64,000 bases of DNA from Hyperoodon ampullatus. Its lineage: Eukaryota; Chordata; Mammalia; Artiodactyla; Ziphiidae. This document shows, piece after piece, positions 1 to 13,425 of the stretch. Made by a program: the position numbers and the translations under genes. The stretch spans positions 93,084,942-93,148,941 of the forward strand of contig OX457056.1 in assembly GCA_949752795.1 (NCBI GenBank), given 5' to 3'. How positions within the stretch are numbered: position 1 is the first letter of the stretch; every line of letters starts with the position of its first letter. The notes beneath the pieces were generated by a model. That model searched no databases. It was given only the letters and a program-made list of their open reading frames with translations, and was not told the origin of the DNA.

Positions 1-1084
1 ATATGAAAGCCCCTATAAATATGTTATATTTATAGGAATAAAGCAATTGGATAGCATTCGTTAAAAAAAGTTAGCACTGGTTTTTCTATACTTTCTATTA
101 ATAATAATGACTGTCATAAGAATACATTTAATTCATCATCTCTTGTTTACCAGAAACTTTTCAAGATCGCCCTTCACTAAAATTTCATTATGATGTTTTT
201 AAGTTTGTTTTGCTTTCATTACCTGAAACATGTTAGAGGCATTTTTCTTTATCTAATTCTTCATCCAAATGTTCACTGACATTCTCATCTTATGATTTAG
301 AGTTACTGAATACAAGTGCTCAAATCCCAAACACAGAGTAAATTAGAGTTCTAAAAGTTTTGGGTAACTTTTAATACTGTTAGTATAACTGAGTAAGTAT
401 ACTTCAAATTCCTCTCATATACAAATATTTGCAGTTCTTTGGTATGATTGTCCTAGGTTCACTTTCCCTTGATTTTTTTTAAGTCTTACACGGCTGCATT
501 CTCACTCAAAACCCTCTACTCTTGACCTCTTCCATTTGGATTTTCCACCCCTTCTATACCCCAACCAAAGTAACTCACAATTATTGGATAACTAAACTTG
601 AGGTTGAGAGAAAAGATATCTAGAAGTAAATCTAAGCATACTACAACTTAAAGTAAAAGAAATACAGTTAAATGAGATACAGGCCTTTTTTTAAAAAATC
701 AAAGTTTCAAAACTAAATAGCAATTATCCAAAAAAACTCAGATAAGCCAAAAAAGTAAAAGAAAAACTAAAAAAAAAAAGAAAGAAAGAAAATATTTTAC
801 TAAAATGTTAAATCTTTAGATTTGAAATAAAAATCAATATTGAGAACTTCTTCACTTAGAGCTTGGAAATAGCGATGTTTTGTAGACCTACACAGCTCAA
901 TTTTCAAAGGATTATAGATTTTTAGGGCTGGAGAGTACCTAGATAGATCAGTCAGCCTCTCTTCTTCTGAGATTAAAAGAAAAAGAAGGTGTGGGGGGGA
1001 TGATGGTGAAAGTCCAGGCTCAGAGAGGTTTTAAGCGACTCTCTCAAAGTCACTCAGCTTCAAACACTAATTTACTATTGTTTA

Positions 1085-1089
<5 letters not shown>

Positions 1090-1125
<36 letters not shown>

Positions 1126-1314
1126 GGTAGGCGGGCCTCTCACTGTTGTGGCCTCTCCCCTTGCGGAGCACAGGCTCCGGAGCACAGGCTCAGTGGCCAT
1201 GGCTCACGGGCCCAGCCGCTCCGCGGCATGTGGGATCTTCCCAGACCGGGGCACGAACCCGTGTCCCCTGCATCGGCAGGCGGACTCTCAACCACTGCGC
1301 CACCAGGGAAGCCC
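1090..1314 (-). mobile_element. CHR-2 SINE
   Basis: tRNA-derived cetacean SINE in reverse orientation: a long T run (1090-1123), then the body ending in the reverse complement of GGCTTCCCTGGTGGCGCAG. A perfect 17-bp target-site duplication, TACTATTGTTTATACTT, lies at 1073-1089 and 1315-1331. The intact T tract and duplication indicate a young copy. Confidence 0.95.
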
Positions 1315-3779
1315 TACTATTGTTTATACTTTATCACACTGCTCCTGCAGGAAAAAAAAAAAAATGTTATTTACTCTAAAAGACAAGATGTTTTTATTTA
1401 CTTAGGAATCTTATTTTGAATAGTGAGGACTATATCTTCTAAAATGTTACGTTCTTACTACTCAAGAATTTCAAAAGCCAAAAGGCACATTCATTCAGCA
1501 AATAATTATTGAACATAAAGTAGATGAGAGGCACTGTGAGAGGCACTGGGGATATAGTAGTTAGCAAGACAGACACTGGGAAGAATAATAATAAAATGAT
1601 ATTAATAGCAACTGCCGTTAACTAAGCACACACTATAGCCAAAATACTATACTAAGTACTCTACATGCACTTGCTCTAATTTTTAAAACAACACTGCAAA
1701 GAAGAGATTAATGCCATCTTAGAGAGGTAAAAACTGAGGTTTAGAGACAGTGAACTGATCAGTCATTCTGAGTAAGTACCACTTTCCAAACCAGTTCCTC
1801 TAGCACCAAAGTGTAGGTCCCAGCTACCACATGTTGCAGCCTATTTCCCTATTCCTAAAGAAATGATTCCCTGATATAGGACGACATACAAATAAAAGTA
1901 TAAAGGGAATGAAAATATACACTATTTACAACAAATCCATATAGAGAGCACTTTTAGAAAGCCACACAATTTTGGTCATCATATGTAAGAGAGAGATTAA
2001 AGCACTAAAAAAAGGAGGTAAGACAACTCATAAGATTAAGAAATTGGTGTATAAACATTCTAAAACTTAAGAGTTCTTCAGTCAGAAAGGATAATGGCTG
2101 AGAGCATATATAAACAAAGTCTATAAAACCACTAAATGTGGGATATTTTATATATATATGCAAAATCTTAGAAGACTGAAACTAACAGTTACTTTAGGAT
2201 GGAAAACAAACTAAAACAAAAAATACTGTAACACAATGTACAGTAGAATTATGAAACTTGTTTCCTCAATAAATGAGCCAGGCTGAAAGCAAAACAAGTC
2301 ATAAAGAGTTCACTTACTTAGACATCAATTTTCAAAACTATAATATTACAATTAAGGCACAATCAAAAAGCAAAGTATAATCACAAGTATCAACAAAAAT
2401 AAGCTTTTGCAAAGTAAAGGTCATAAAATCTATTTAATGAAGCTGAAGCATTTTATTTGCTTGTAAGCCCCTCAAGCTCTTACAAAGAACACCAGAAGGC
2501 TGAGGTTTTCTGTTTTATTGTCTTCCAAGCACTTATCACTATTTGTAATTATCTCATTGCTTTCTGTCTACTTTTTAAGTCTACAAGAGGAAACATATAA
2601 CCTCTAAACAGTATCTAAACAGCATCTTAAACAGTACCAAGCCCACAGTGCAGCTTTAGAAATATTAATTGAATTAATGAATAAGTAACTTCCAGAGAAT
2701 GGCATACTAGCAGCATAAAGAAGTAGTAGCTAAAACCAGCAATTTCATAAGACAGATATGCTTATATTCTAAGAGTATCAACTTTATTCAATAAGTCATT
2801 TTAAACATTTTCTATTAAAACAAATATATGTTATGTAATAGAACGTAAAATTCAGATGAGTGTCTGAGATGTAACACAAGACTTCAAACATATTTTGTGA
2901 TTGCAGGTGGCTACTTCATATTTCTAGACCCTAAGGACATATATTTATTGTCTTTTGTTATTAGAGCTACTTCATGAAAAACATGACAAGTACTTACAAA
3001 CTTAAACTACCTCTGCACTCATCTAGCCAATTCTCCAAATAGACTACATGCTCTTTGAGTATAGCGTTAATATAAATCTTTCAATCCGCAGCACAGTAGT
3101 TATTTGTCAAAACACTTCTATAAAAAGAGGACATTCAGACTTTCATTTTCAGCAACAATGCAGCAATAGGCACCAGATTTACCCTCTGGCCTGAAACCAC
3201 CAAAACAAACAAACAAAAAACCAAAATACCCCTCAAAGCATATGAAATTGTTTTCAAGACAATGGACAACAGACAACGGAAAGACCAAAATTCCTGGGGG
3301 ACAGAGACAAATGGGAAAGGCTCTATGATTTCCCATGATCACTGATGTCAGAGAGCTTCCAGGCCACAGTGAATGAAGGGAGAGCCCAGACAACGCCTGG
3401 CAACTCCGAGTTAAGGAGACTGAGCTGAAAATCTGAGGAAACCAAGGCAGCTAGAAGCCACAGAACAGAGTACCAGAGAGGAAAGTGCTGCAAAGAACTC
3501 CAAAGATCTGCAGATAGTCCCTACAGAGTATTAAGGTGAGTGCTGAGCAGCACATGTGGGTAAGGAAACTACCAAAGGTAGAGCAAAGAACTACTAGAAA
3601 GGATTACAGGAAGAGTATCCAAAACTGACGAATATCCAGCACAAAGCCTCTTTCCATGAGCCAGACTAGAGAACATCACAATTAACAAGCTATTGAGTAA
3701 AGTAACCAGGAAGGTCTTGCCTCACTAGTGCTCAGCCCTCGACTAAACACTGCTCTGATTCCTCGAGAAGTTAAGCACA

Positions 3780-5180
3780 AATTGTGATATATATGCATAA
3801 TGGGATATTATTCAACCATAAAAAAGAATGGAGAATTGATACACATTACAACACAGAGGAAGCTTGATGAATGCTCCTAAAATTTAAGGAAGAAATAATG
3901 CATATTCTGCACAAACTCATCCAGAAAACTGAAGAGGAGGGAACACTTCCCAACTCATTTTGTGAGGCTATCACTACCCCAATGCCAAAACCAGACATTA
4001 CGAGAAAAGACTACAGAAAAATATCCCTCATGAACACAGATATAAGACTTCTAAACAAACTTATAGTCTATCAAATCCAACAAAAATATTAAAAGAAAAA
4101 CAGACATGACCAAGTGAGGTTCATTCCAGGAATGCAAGGTTGGTTTAACATCCAAAAATCCAATCAATTCCACATATTTCTAAACTAAAAACAAAAAACC
4201 ATATAGCCACTCTAAAGAAGCAGAAAAGGTATCTGACAAAATCCAACATCTATTCCTGATAAAAACTCTCCACAAACTAGTAGAATAAAACTTACTCAGA
4301 TGATAAAGGACATCTACAAAACCCTGTAATTAATATGATATGGAATGATGAAAATGAGAATGAATTCCCCCTAATATCAGGAGCAAGACAAGGACATATG
4401 TTCTCACTGCTTCTAATCAGTGTTTTTCTGGAGAGTCTAGTCAGTGCAGTTAGAAATAAATGAACAAATTAAATCCAAAGCAAGGAGAAGAAATAATAAA
4501 AATAAGAGCAAAAAATCAGTGAAATTGAAAACAGAAAAATAGAGAAAATCAGGCCTAAAGGAGTCCACTCTCATCACTCCTTAGAAATCCTACTCAGTGA
4601 AAAAAGAGAAAAAGAAATAAAAGGTATACAGATTAGAAATCAAGAAATAAAACAACATGGTTATCTATGTAGAAAATCCCATAGAATGTACAATAACATT
4701 CCTGAAATATAATAAGATCACAGGACACAATGTCAATATACAAAAATCAATTGTATTTTTTATGTACTAGCAATGAACAACTGGAAATCAAAAATTTTAA
4801 AATACCATTAATAGCACCAAAACCAAAGAAATAAATACATATAAAGCTAACAAAATATGTGCATGATCTGTATGCTATGAAAAAAATTACAAAATACTGA
4901 TGAAAAAGAAATCAAAGAAGACCTAAATAAATAGAGGTATGCCACATTAATGGTTTAGAAGACTTGTTGTTAAGATGTCAATTTTCTCCATATTGATCTA
5001 TAATTTCAATCCATCAAAATCCCAGCATATATTTTTAGACACAACAATCTGATTCTAAAACATATACGAAAAATGAAAGAAATTAGAATAGCCAAAACAA
5101 TCCTGAAAAAGAAGAATGAAGTTTGGAAGACTTGCCCTACCTGATTTCCACACTTACTATGAAGCTATAAGGTACTAAAC

Positions 5181-5246
<66 letters not shown>

Positions 5247-6280
5247 TATATGTATATATATACACACACTAGATACTATATATACATATATATAAATGTA
5301 TCTTGTATATAGTACTTTATAGTTTTATAGTAGGTACTACAGCACTATAGCATATATATATATACTATATACTATACAGCTATAAAATATTATAAATAAG
5401 ACCACATGGTATTGAAATCAAGATGGACACATAGAAGTCAATAGAACAGAACAGAGTCCAGAAATAGATCCACATAAATATGGTTGATTGACTTTTGACA
5501 ATGTACCAATACAATGGCAATTTACTGGAAAAAGGATAGTCTTTTCAACAAATCATCCTGGAAAACTTGAAGTCATATGCAAAAAATGAACTTTGATCTA
5601 CTCATACCTATACAAATACTGACTCAAAATGGGTGATAGATCTAAAAGTAAAATGCATTAGAGATCATAGGAGAAAAATGTTGTGACCCTAATTTAGGCA
5701 AAGAATTCTTAGATATGACACCAAATGCACAATCAATTTTTAAAAAATTAACAAATTGGACTTAAGCAAAATAAAAAACTTTTGCTCTGCCAAAGACAAT
5801 AAGAGGATGAAAAGACAATTACAGACTGCAAAAATATATTTGCAAATTATATATCTGACAAGGGATGTCCTTCAATTGGTGAATGGATAAACAACTTGTG
5901 ATACATCCATACAACAGAATGCTACTCAGCAATAAAAAAAAATAAACTATTGATACATGAAACAAAATAGATGACTCTAAAATGCACTACCTGAATGAAA
6001 GAAGCCAGATTCAAGTGGCTATATACACTGTATACTTCCATTCATACAACATTCTAGAAAAGGCAGAACCATAGGGATAGAGAACAGATCAGTGTTGCCA
6101 GGGTTTAAGAACTGAAGAGGGTGTGACTGCAGTGGGACAGAAAAAGGAAGTTTTTTGAAGTGAAAGAACTGTAATGTATCTTGATTGTGGCAGTAGTTAC
6201 ACAACTCTATGCATTTGTCAAAAATCATAGAACTGTACATCAAAAAGAGAAAATTTTACTGTATATTAAATAATTTTCAA
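3780..6280 (+). mobile_element. Old, rearranged L1M fragment
   Basis: About 2.5 kb of decayed LINE-1 in the plus orientation. The clearest piece (3871-4092) translates to a reverse-transcriptase fragment with EEEGTLPNSFCEA, MPKPD and KISLMN motifs typical of L1 ORF2. It is followed by ORF2-like DNA with stops (GAATGCAAGGTTGGTTTAACA type sequence near 4130) and a 3'-UTR-like end up to about 6280. Order is imperfect: 3780-3870 resembles a more 3' part of L1, and 4450-4560 looks displaced. No intact open frame remains, so it cannot be mobile. A microsatellite expanded inside it at 5185-5390. Confidence 0.8.
5185..5390. repeat. AT/AC microsatellite
   Basis: Alternating TA, TATG and AC dinucleotide tracts, including about 26 bp of pure AC near 5222-5247, inside the L1 fragment. 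Confidence 0.9.
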
Positions 6281-6317
6281 ACATAAGCTAAGGTAGTTTT
6301 TTTAAAAGGAAAAGGCA

Positions 6318-6641
6318 GACTTCCCTGGTGGTACAGTGGCTGAGAATCTGCCTGCCAGTGCAGGGGACACGGGTTCAAGCCCTGGTCCAGGAAGATCCCA
6401 CATGCCCCGGAGCAACTAAGCCCGTGCACCACAACTACTGAGCCTACACTATAGAGCCCGCAAGCCACAACTACTGAGCCCACACACCTAGAGCCCATGC
6501 TCTGCAACAAGAGAAGCCACTGCAACGAGAAGTCCGTGCACCACAATGAAGAGTAGTCCCCACTCGCTGCAACTAGAGGAAGCCTGCACGCGGCAACGAA
6601 GACCCAACGCAGCCAAAAAATAAATTAATAAAAAAAATTAA
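6318..6641 (+). mobile_element. CHR-1 SINE
   Basis: Starts GACTTCCCTGGTGGTACAG and has the CHR-1 body with repeated ACAACTACTGAGCC blocks and an A/T-rich tail. A perfect 16-bp duplication, TTAAAAGGAAAAGGCA, flanks it at 6302-6317 and 6642-6657. Confidence 0.94.
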
Positions 6642-8905
6642 TTAAAAGGAAAAGGCAATTTGGAAGATCTAAAAATAATAATAATAGGACAGATTAAAAA
6701 CCAGGTCTCTGGAACATGGCCAGGTCATAAAAAGGATCACTCATTTGGGGGTGGGATTCAAAGGCAAGGCAGAAATCTAGTTATTCAAACTATTAAGTAA
6801 TGTTAGGAAGGTGAAAACAGTAAGCTGCATGCGGAGTATGCCTTTGGTCCTGATTTGCCTTAGAGTGAGACAATTCTAACCGTATGAGACGATTCCACAT
6901 CACAAATGAGGACAAAGCAGAGGTTCAGAGGCTGGCAATCAGGCTGGGTTTTAGCTTTTATTTATACTAGTACCTCTAAATCAAGGGTTCTTAACAGGGA
7001 ATACCTAGATAGAATTCCAGCAGTCTGTGAAAGTGGACAGAACAAAAATTCATCTTTAATTTCACTAACCTCTAACTGAAATGTAGTATATTTCCTTAGG
7101 CTATGAATGCATACAACTAACTGTGGTAGTTTAAATAGGACCTGTATATTTATCACTCATAGAAATCACAAATTTTTCCTATCACATCATACTACCATGA
7201 GTCCCCTGCTATCTTATTTTGCATGCATTAATAAATATTTATAAATCACACATTTGAGGGGTTTTAGTATTTTGATAACTATGTAATTGGTTTCCTGAAT
7301 AATCCAATATATTTGATTTTACACATTTAAGATACATTAAATCTTTCCAAATACAAATAAAACATTATTCTAAGAAAGGGTTCATAGGCTTCCCCAGACT
7401 CTCAAAGGGGTCTATGATAAATAAAAGGTTAAAAATCCCTGCTCCAAATCATCCTGCCCCCATCTTACAAAGCACCCCTTTTTCAGGGCCTCTAATACTA
7501 TTCATACATGCATGAAGGGTCCCTCTCTCCAATTATATAATAGTTTAAACCCTTGACAGGGAAATGCACAGTTTTTTAAGCAGTAGACAAATTTTTTATG
7601 CCCACTGGACAGTAGAGTCCATATAAAATTAAATCATATAAATACAAGAAAGACCTTATATGTAATAATACACAGTTGAATGAAATGTACTTTCTGAAAC
7701 TACAGACTGAAACAACCTAAAAAAGTCAATCTACCTTATGTCTCAAATAGGAAGGAATTTAATGAAAGCATCTGAAATATGATCTTCTTACTAAGAATTC
7801 ATGGAGGAGGGTAGGAAGTTTACTTTTGTTTTCTAAATCCTACACTGTGTGCACATTGCAATATCTTGTTTACTCATTTAAGAAGTAAAAAACAGAATCT
7901 CAAAACCTCAAAAAAATAAAAATAACTAGGTCACAAAGGTTTCTACAGTAATAAAACTCTCTGATTCCTTGGGTTAAATAACAGCAAATGGCCAACCAAG
8001 TAAGATATAGCAGTCACTTAAACAATGGAAATGCCTAAACAGTAGGAGGGAGTGAGAGGCTCTAAACTATAAGAGCTACAAATTCAACTGTGGATGCAGG
8101 GACAACCATATATTTTTTTTTCCTTTTAATCTATCGTAGGAAGATGATCTGGTGAGAACTATGGGGGGAAAAAAGAAATATTCTTGGAATATAAAAAAGT
8201 AAATATTACAGTAAATATTACAATAGTAATTTTATTACGAAGGCAATATCTACTTCCTATTAATAAAATGCACTAGTTAAATATTTTTCCAGTAGAAATA
8301 TACATCTTATTATGTAAAACAAAAAAGGACAAATAAAATTTGCTTTTCCATATTTCCTATCATTTGATGACAAAATGAAATGTAGCCACACAAAACTATA
8401 CATTCAATTTCAATGTAATGGTATTTCATTTTTATACATTTAATTACCACAATTTTTTAAAGCTTTTTAACAAAAATATAACACATTCAATCTATACTAA
8501 TTTGCCTTATCTCTACCCACATCTTGGAAATTTTTTATTATAAGCAGTCAAAATTATTACACTTTAGATCATTTTTTTCAGATTACAGGATTACTATGTA
8601 CTCATCACAGGAAACTTGTAAAATAACAAAAAAAATTTCTTTAAATAAAAAAAGAAAACAGAATTCCCCATAATTTCACCAAATAAAAATAAGCACTATT
8701 ACCATTTTATTTCTTCTATGGGTACTATCTTACATATCAGTAATAATGCTATTAATTAATATATATTAGACTCTTACTCTGAGCTATTCAACTAAAAGCT
8801 TTACAAACACTATTTTATTTTATCCTTGTAACAGTGCTATTCAAGTAGGGAGGTTAATATTGCCATTTTACAAATATGTCAACTACAGTTTAAAGAGGTT
8901 AGGAA

Positions 8906-9258
8906 GGGACTTTCCTGGTGGTGCAATGGTTAAGAATCCACCTGCCAATGCAGGGGACATGGGTTCAAGCCCTGGTCCGGGAAGATCCCGCATGCCACAG
9001 AGCAAATAAGCCCGTGCGCCACAACTACTGAGCCTGTGCTCTAGAGCCCGCGAGCCACAACTACTGAGCCCACGTGCCACAACTACTGAAGCCCGCGTGC
9101 CTAGAGCCCGTGCTCTGCAACAAGAGAAAGCCACCACAATGAGAAGCCTGAGCTTTGCAACAAAGAGTAGCCCCCGCTCACCACAACTGGAGAAAGCCTG
9201 CACACAGCAACAAAGACCCAATGCACTAATAAATAAACAAACAAACAAATAAATAAAT
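8906..9258 (+). mobile_element. CHR-1 SINE
   Basis: Starts GGGACTTTCCTGGTGGTGCA, with tandem ACAACTACTGAGCC blocks and a tail of AAAT repeats. A 10-bp duplication, AGGTTAGGAA, lies at 8896-8905 and 9259-9268. Confidence 0.93.
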
Positions 9259-9574
9259 AGGTTAGGAAACATGCCTAGAAGGTGAGAGATAAGTGGCAGA
9301 CCTGAACCCAAATTTTCAATTACCACCACAATGTATACATAGAGAATGCTATATTCTACTCTAACGTCATGTCCTACATCATAAAAAGTATAATTTTTAG
9401 ATTGCTATTTAATATAACAGCATGTGGACGTAACTTAATCACTCCTCTATTGGATCAAATTATTTCTGTGTAGTATTCAGAATAGTGTGACGCATTCAAT
9501 ACAAAAAATAAAAACTAGGTAAATGCAAGATTTGGCTTGTCAACTTCTATATTTAAATTAAAATATATAATTCA

Positions 9575-9736
<162 letters not shown>

Positions 9737-9877
9737 CTAAAGAAAAATTTTAAGAAATAACAACACTGCAATATTAATGTCAATAAACATGTCTCATTAG
9801 CATAAATTTTTCTAATTTTTTAGGAAAAGACTTTAGTTTTGAGGCATATAAATAATACCTAAATAAATGACACTCAC
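9737..9877 (-). other. CHIC2: CHIC2 intron 2 (141 bp)
   Basis: Short intron between exons 2 and 3, with donor gtgagtg at its high-coordinate end and acceptor ttctttag at its low-coordinate end. It is A/T-rich and contains no recognisable repeat. The contrast with the roughly 23.7-kb intron 1 is marked. Confidence 0.93.
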
Positions 9878-9932
9878 TTTTCCAGTTAATGAAGAAGGGA
9901 ATTCTGATTCAAATTTGTTGCTCAGTCCAAAT
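9878..9932 (-). CDS. CHIC2: CHIC2 coding exon 2 (residues 40-58)
   Basis: A 55-base exon read on the minus strand. Its first base A completes codon 40 split from exon 1, followed by 18 codons giving FGLSNKFESEFPSSLTGK, the conserved stretch after the acidic N terminus of CHIC2. The acceptor is a run of T and A ending in tag at 9933-9934; the donor is gtgagtg at 9871-9877. The exon ends on a complete codon, so it is phase 2 in and phase 0 out. It is too short to be found by ORF length and was identified from the protein match and both splice sites. The next intron is only 141 bp. Confidence 0.95.
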
Positions 9933-10674
9933 CTATTTTTTAAAAAAAGAAAAATATGTTATTACATGTCATTGTTGCAACAAATACACCATTTAACTTA
10001 ATCAAAGGTCAAGTAAATAGAGTGTAACTTTATACACAGAATAACAATGGAAGTTTGAGACACACTGTCATCAGCAATTTATGAAATGTAACAAGCAATT
10101 TTAGCAGCTGAATCAAAACTTTTATACAAGAGGCTGAGAATATACAAAGACATGACTTCTTTGGAGCTATCTTTGTGAGCCAAATAGTAATGTGGAAAAC
10201 AACACAACTGTCCAATTTTGTCAAAATTACTAAGATTCTTCCAATTAAGTAACAGAAAGCTAAAATCTCTGCTATTAATTACTCTTTAGGTCAAGAGCAT
10301 TTTGTTAACTCTCAAAAAAGTGATAACATGTCTAAGAATGCAAATTACATTTTCTGAGATCAGCATATCTACACTGCTATTACAGCTACAGAATGTTAAA
10401 AACACCTGGAACAAAACGGCTACTTCGACTTTCAAATACCAAGACATTTGCTACACATACCCCCAAAGAAATGAAACCAAGGTAGTGCATTTTAACATCT
10501 TTAAGCTTTTAAGTGTCTTCAAAGATCATGAGGATTGACTGGGCACTTGACTATTTCTTTGCATAAGTTAGTGGGAAAGAATAAAACATTCATAGACAAC
10601 ATTGGTAATAGCAGATTGCACCCTGGAAATAAAATTGAGATGCTTACATATGATGACTTTTAGTGGACTCTGGA

Positions 10675-10935
10675 GCCAAATTTTTTTTCTGGTTTTATTG
10701 AGGTCTACTTGACATTTAACACTGCATTAATTTAAGGTGTACAACCTTAAATGATCTGATACATGCATGCATTGTGAAATGATTACCACAGTAAGTTTAG
10801 TTCACATCCATCACCTCACAGTTACATTTTCTTTTTTCCTGTGAAGAAAATGCTTAAAATTCACTCTCTCAGCAACCCTTGAATACACAATACTGCATCT
10901 TGGGTAGCTGGCACTGGTAAGAGGGATCCCCTAAG
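10675..10935. mobile_element. Old L1M 3'-end fragment
   Basis: Contains the widely repeated L1M motif TTTTATTGAGGTCTACTTGACA followed by AAGGTGTACAACCTTAA and a CATCCATCACCTCACAGTTAC-like segment (10805-10825). It is decayed and non-coding. I did not settle its strand. Confidence 0.65.
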
Positions 10936-12806
10936 ATATTCTGTATGAAACAGCTGGCCAGGTCAAGGGTTTCTAACTCAACCATCAGTGGAGCTAGAGA
11001 GAGAAATCAAATAAGGTAGGCTGTGTGAAGTCAATAAGGAGTGGTGGAGACCAGCCAAGTAGAGGTATACAATTTGTGTGTGTGTGAATGTAATGAGTCA
11101 GAACCAGCTGATTACTGTCACACTAGAATGCAGGCCCACTTTGACAGGTTGTATTTTTCTTCTTCTAAGAGGAGCTGGCAAACCAGATTTCTCTGCAAAA
11201 TTTCCCACCTTTATAATACTGTGCAAGTCAATCACAACACTTCTGTGGGTCAGGTTGTCATTTGCATCATGATCTAGACTTCCTTACAACATGGAGATGG
11301 TGGCATCTGAGACCATTTTGTCATCATCTTAAAGTACTTTCAAAAATTACTTAATAGCAGCATTGAAATAACATCAATATGTCTTTATAAACAATGGATA
11401 CTATTTATGAAAAAAGTTTTGACACTAAACGTAAATTGGCAACCACTACTGTTTTTTTTTTTTTTTTAACAAAACAAAAGACACTTTAATGGCTCTCATC
11501 AAAGAAAACTCCAGGAACAGTGGTGGAAGACCAAACATATGTTTCTCATTATCAATCACAATACCATGACATCCATTTATCTCTCTCTGCTGACACTACT
11601 TTCGTTCTGGCCCTCCTGATCTCTCCATGAATCACCATAACAGCATCCTCATCTCCCACGTTGAATTTAGTCTTGTTGCCTTTACCTGGCCTCCAGAGAC
11701 GTCTCTCTGAAACACAGACCTATCTCTGTAACTCATTTACTTGAAACTCTAATTGTCTCTCATTCTACTTACCATAACATCTAAAATATTTGGTGTGTTC
11801 TACAAACTTGGCAAAGTCTGGCCTCTGCTTATCCTACTGAAGTGGGTGCTGCGGCATGCTGGCCAAATCTACCCTTCAGGATAAGGAGACTCATTCCCTC
11901 AGTTGTGTGGGTGTTGCCGCTAACAGCTCAGAGCTGAGTCCTTCTCCAGGCCGTGTCCTCAGCCCTACTGTTTAATATAATTCTGGCATTGGTGATATTC
12001 TCTTTCTAAGACTCTGAGCTAAACCTGTTTTTTTCTGTGGGGGCCTCAGAGCAATGTGGTTCTACTTGAAAATGCCCCTACAGATAACTCACCTACAACT
12101 GTAAAGGCCCTAGCATGAGGAAGAGGTATGCAGTGCTCACTGACAGTTCTATGAGGTCTCTAGATAATGCACTCCCTTTTCATCTATTTCGCTTAGAGGA
12201 GATACCATTCAACAAATGTTTATAGAATACTGGACCTTCCAGATTACACACTTCCATCTCTTGTGTTATCTCCCTTGGTCTGAAGATCTTCTCCTTCAAG
12301 CAATAGGTTTCATTTCAACCATGTTTATTATTGCAATTAACCATCTCCTCCCAACTGGTCCTCAAAGTTTTTTAGAAAAGCAACAACCAGATACCTCCAA
12401 GTCTCCTAAAGATAAGTATCTTCCCCTTCCATCTTCAGCCATTAAATATTTGGAGCAGATGTTATCAAATACCTATAGTTTGTCAGTAATATGCTAATTT
12501 AGAGGGAGCAATCCAGTATGAGTATAAACCTTAATTTCCTTTCTTTTCCAAGCCTAAACACTTCCTTATAATAAGGCTGAGTGTTGATGCTTTGCCCAGG
12601 GAGCACTACCAGCTAATTGCCCTGCTGTTCCTGCAAGTCAGGGCTCCTTTTAAGTCAGGCTAGCAGTTATTCTTCTGAGTAAGAACTAGGAGTTCCAAGG
12701 ACATTCTTTAGGCACTCTCCTCTTCAGTCATAATTTTGTTGTGTCTTAACAACAGACAGTAATCCTTTCTCTTTCTTCATCTCACCCCCAAAAGAATGAC
12801 ATGGTT

Positions 12807-13009
12807 GGGCTTCCCTGGTAGTGCAGTGGTTGAAAGTCCGCCTGCCGATGCAGGAGACATGGGTTCGTGCCCCAGTCTGGGAAGATCCCACATGCCGCGG
12901 AGCGGCTGGGCCCGTGAGCCATGGCCGTTGGGCCTGCGCGTCCGGAGCCTGTGCTCCGCAACGGGAGAGGCCACAACAGTGAGAGGCCCGCGTACCGCAA
13001 AAAAAAAAA
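12807..13009 (+). mobile_element. CHR-2 SINE
   Basis: Starts GGGCTTCCCTGGTAGTGCAG and ends in a 12-A tail. A perfect 16-bp duplication, AAAGAATGACATGGTT, lies at 12791-12806 and 13010-13025. Confidence 0.95.
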
Positions 13010-13090
13010 AAAGAATGACATGGTTCACAATAGATGCGTGTGCTTAAGCTTTGCCACCAGCCTTCCCTTCTTCCCTCCTTTCTTTCTTCC

Positions 13091-13425
13091 TTTATTTATT
13101 TATGGCTGCACTGGGTCTTCGTTGCTGTGCGGGGGCTTTCTCTAGTTGCGGCGAGCGGGGGCTACTCTTTGTTGCGGTGCAAGGGCGTCTCACTTTGGTG
13201 GCTTCTCTTGTTGCGGAGCACAGGCTCTAGGTGTGCGAGCTTCAGTAGTTGTGGCACGCAGGCTTCAGTAGTTGTGGCTCGCGGGCTCTAGAGCGCAGCC
13301 TCAGTAGCTGTGGCGCACGGGCTCAGCTGCTCCACGGCACGTGGGATCTTCCCGGACCAGGGCTCAAACCTGTGTCCCCTGCATTAGCAGGTGGATTCTC
13401 AACCACTGCGCCACCAAGGAAGCCC
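13091..13425 (-). mobile_element. CHR-1 SINE
   Basis: Reverse orientation: TTTATTTATTTATGGCTGCA at the tail end, then GTAGTTGTGG blocks, ending with the reverse complement of the CTTCCTTGGTGGCGCAG head. It lies tail-to-tail with the CHR-2 copy about 80 bp to the left. Confidence 0.92.

Noticed and set aside
1148..1405. Open frames resembling each other at many sites (for example here and at 12782-13021, 18389-18628, 36522-36797, 43826-44101), with shared GHGSRAQPLRGMWDLP-like peptides
   Set aside because: They are translations of CHR-2 SINE copies in both orientations; similarity comes from the repeat, not from a gene family.
3871..4092. Possible reverse transcriptase gene
   Set aside because: Only a 73-codon piece of L1 ORF2 remains, with stops and rearrangement on both sides; kept as an L1 fragment.
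5185..5390. Alternating AT/AC tract as an origin or regulatory element
   Set aside because: Explained as a microsatellite that expanded inside an old L1.
8883..9329. 148-codon minus-strand frame
   Set aside because: It is the reverse translation of a CHR-1 SINE, with no conserved protein.
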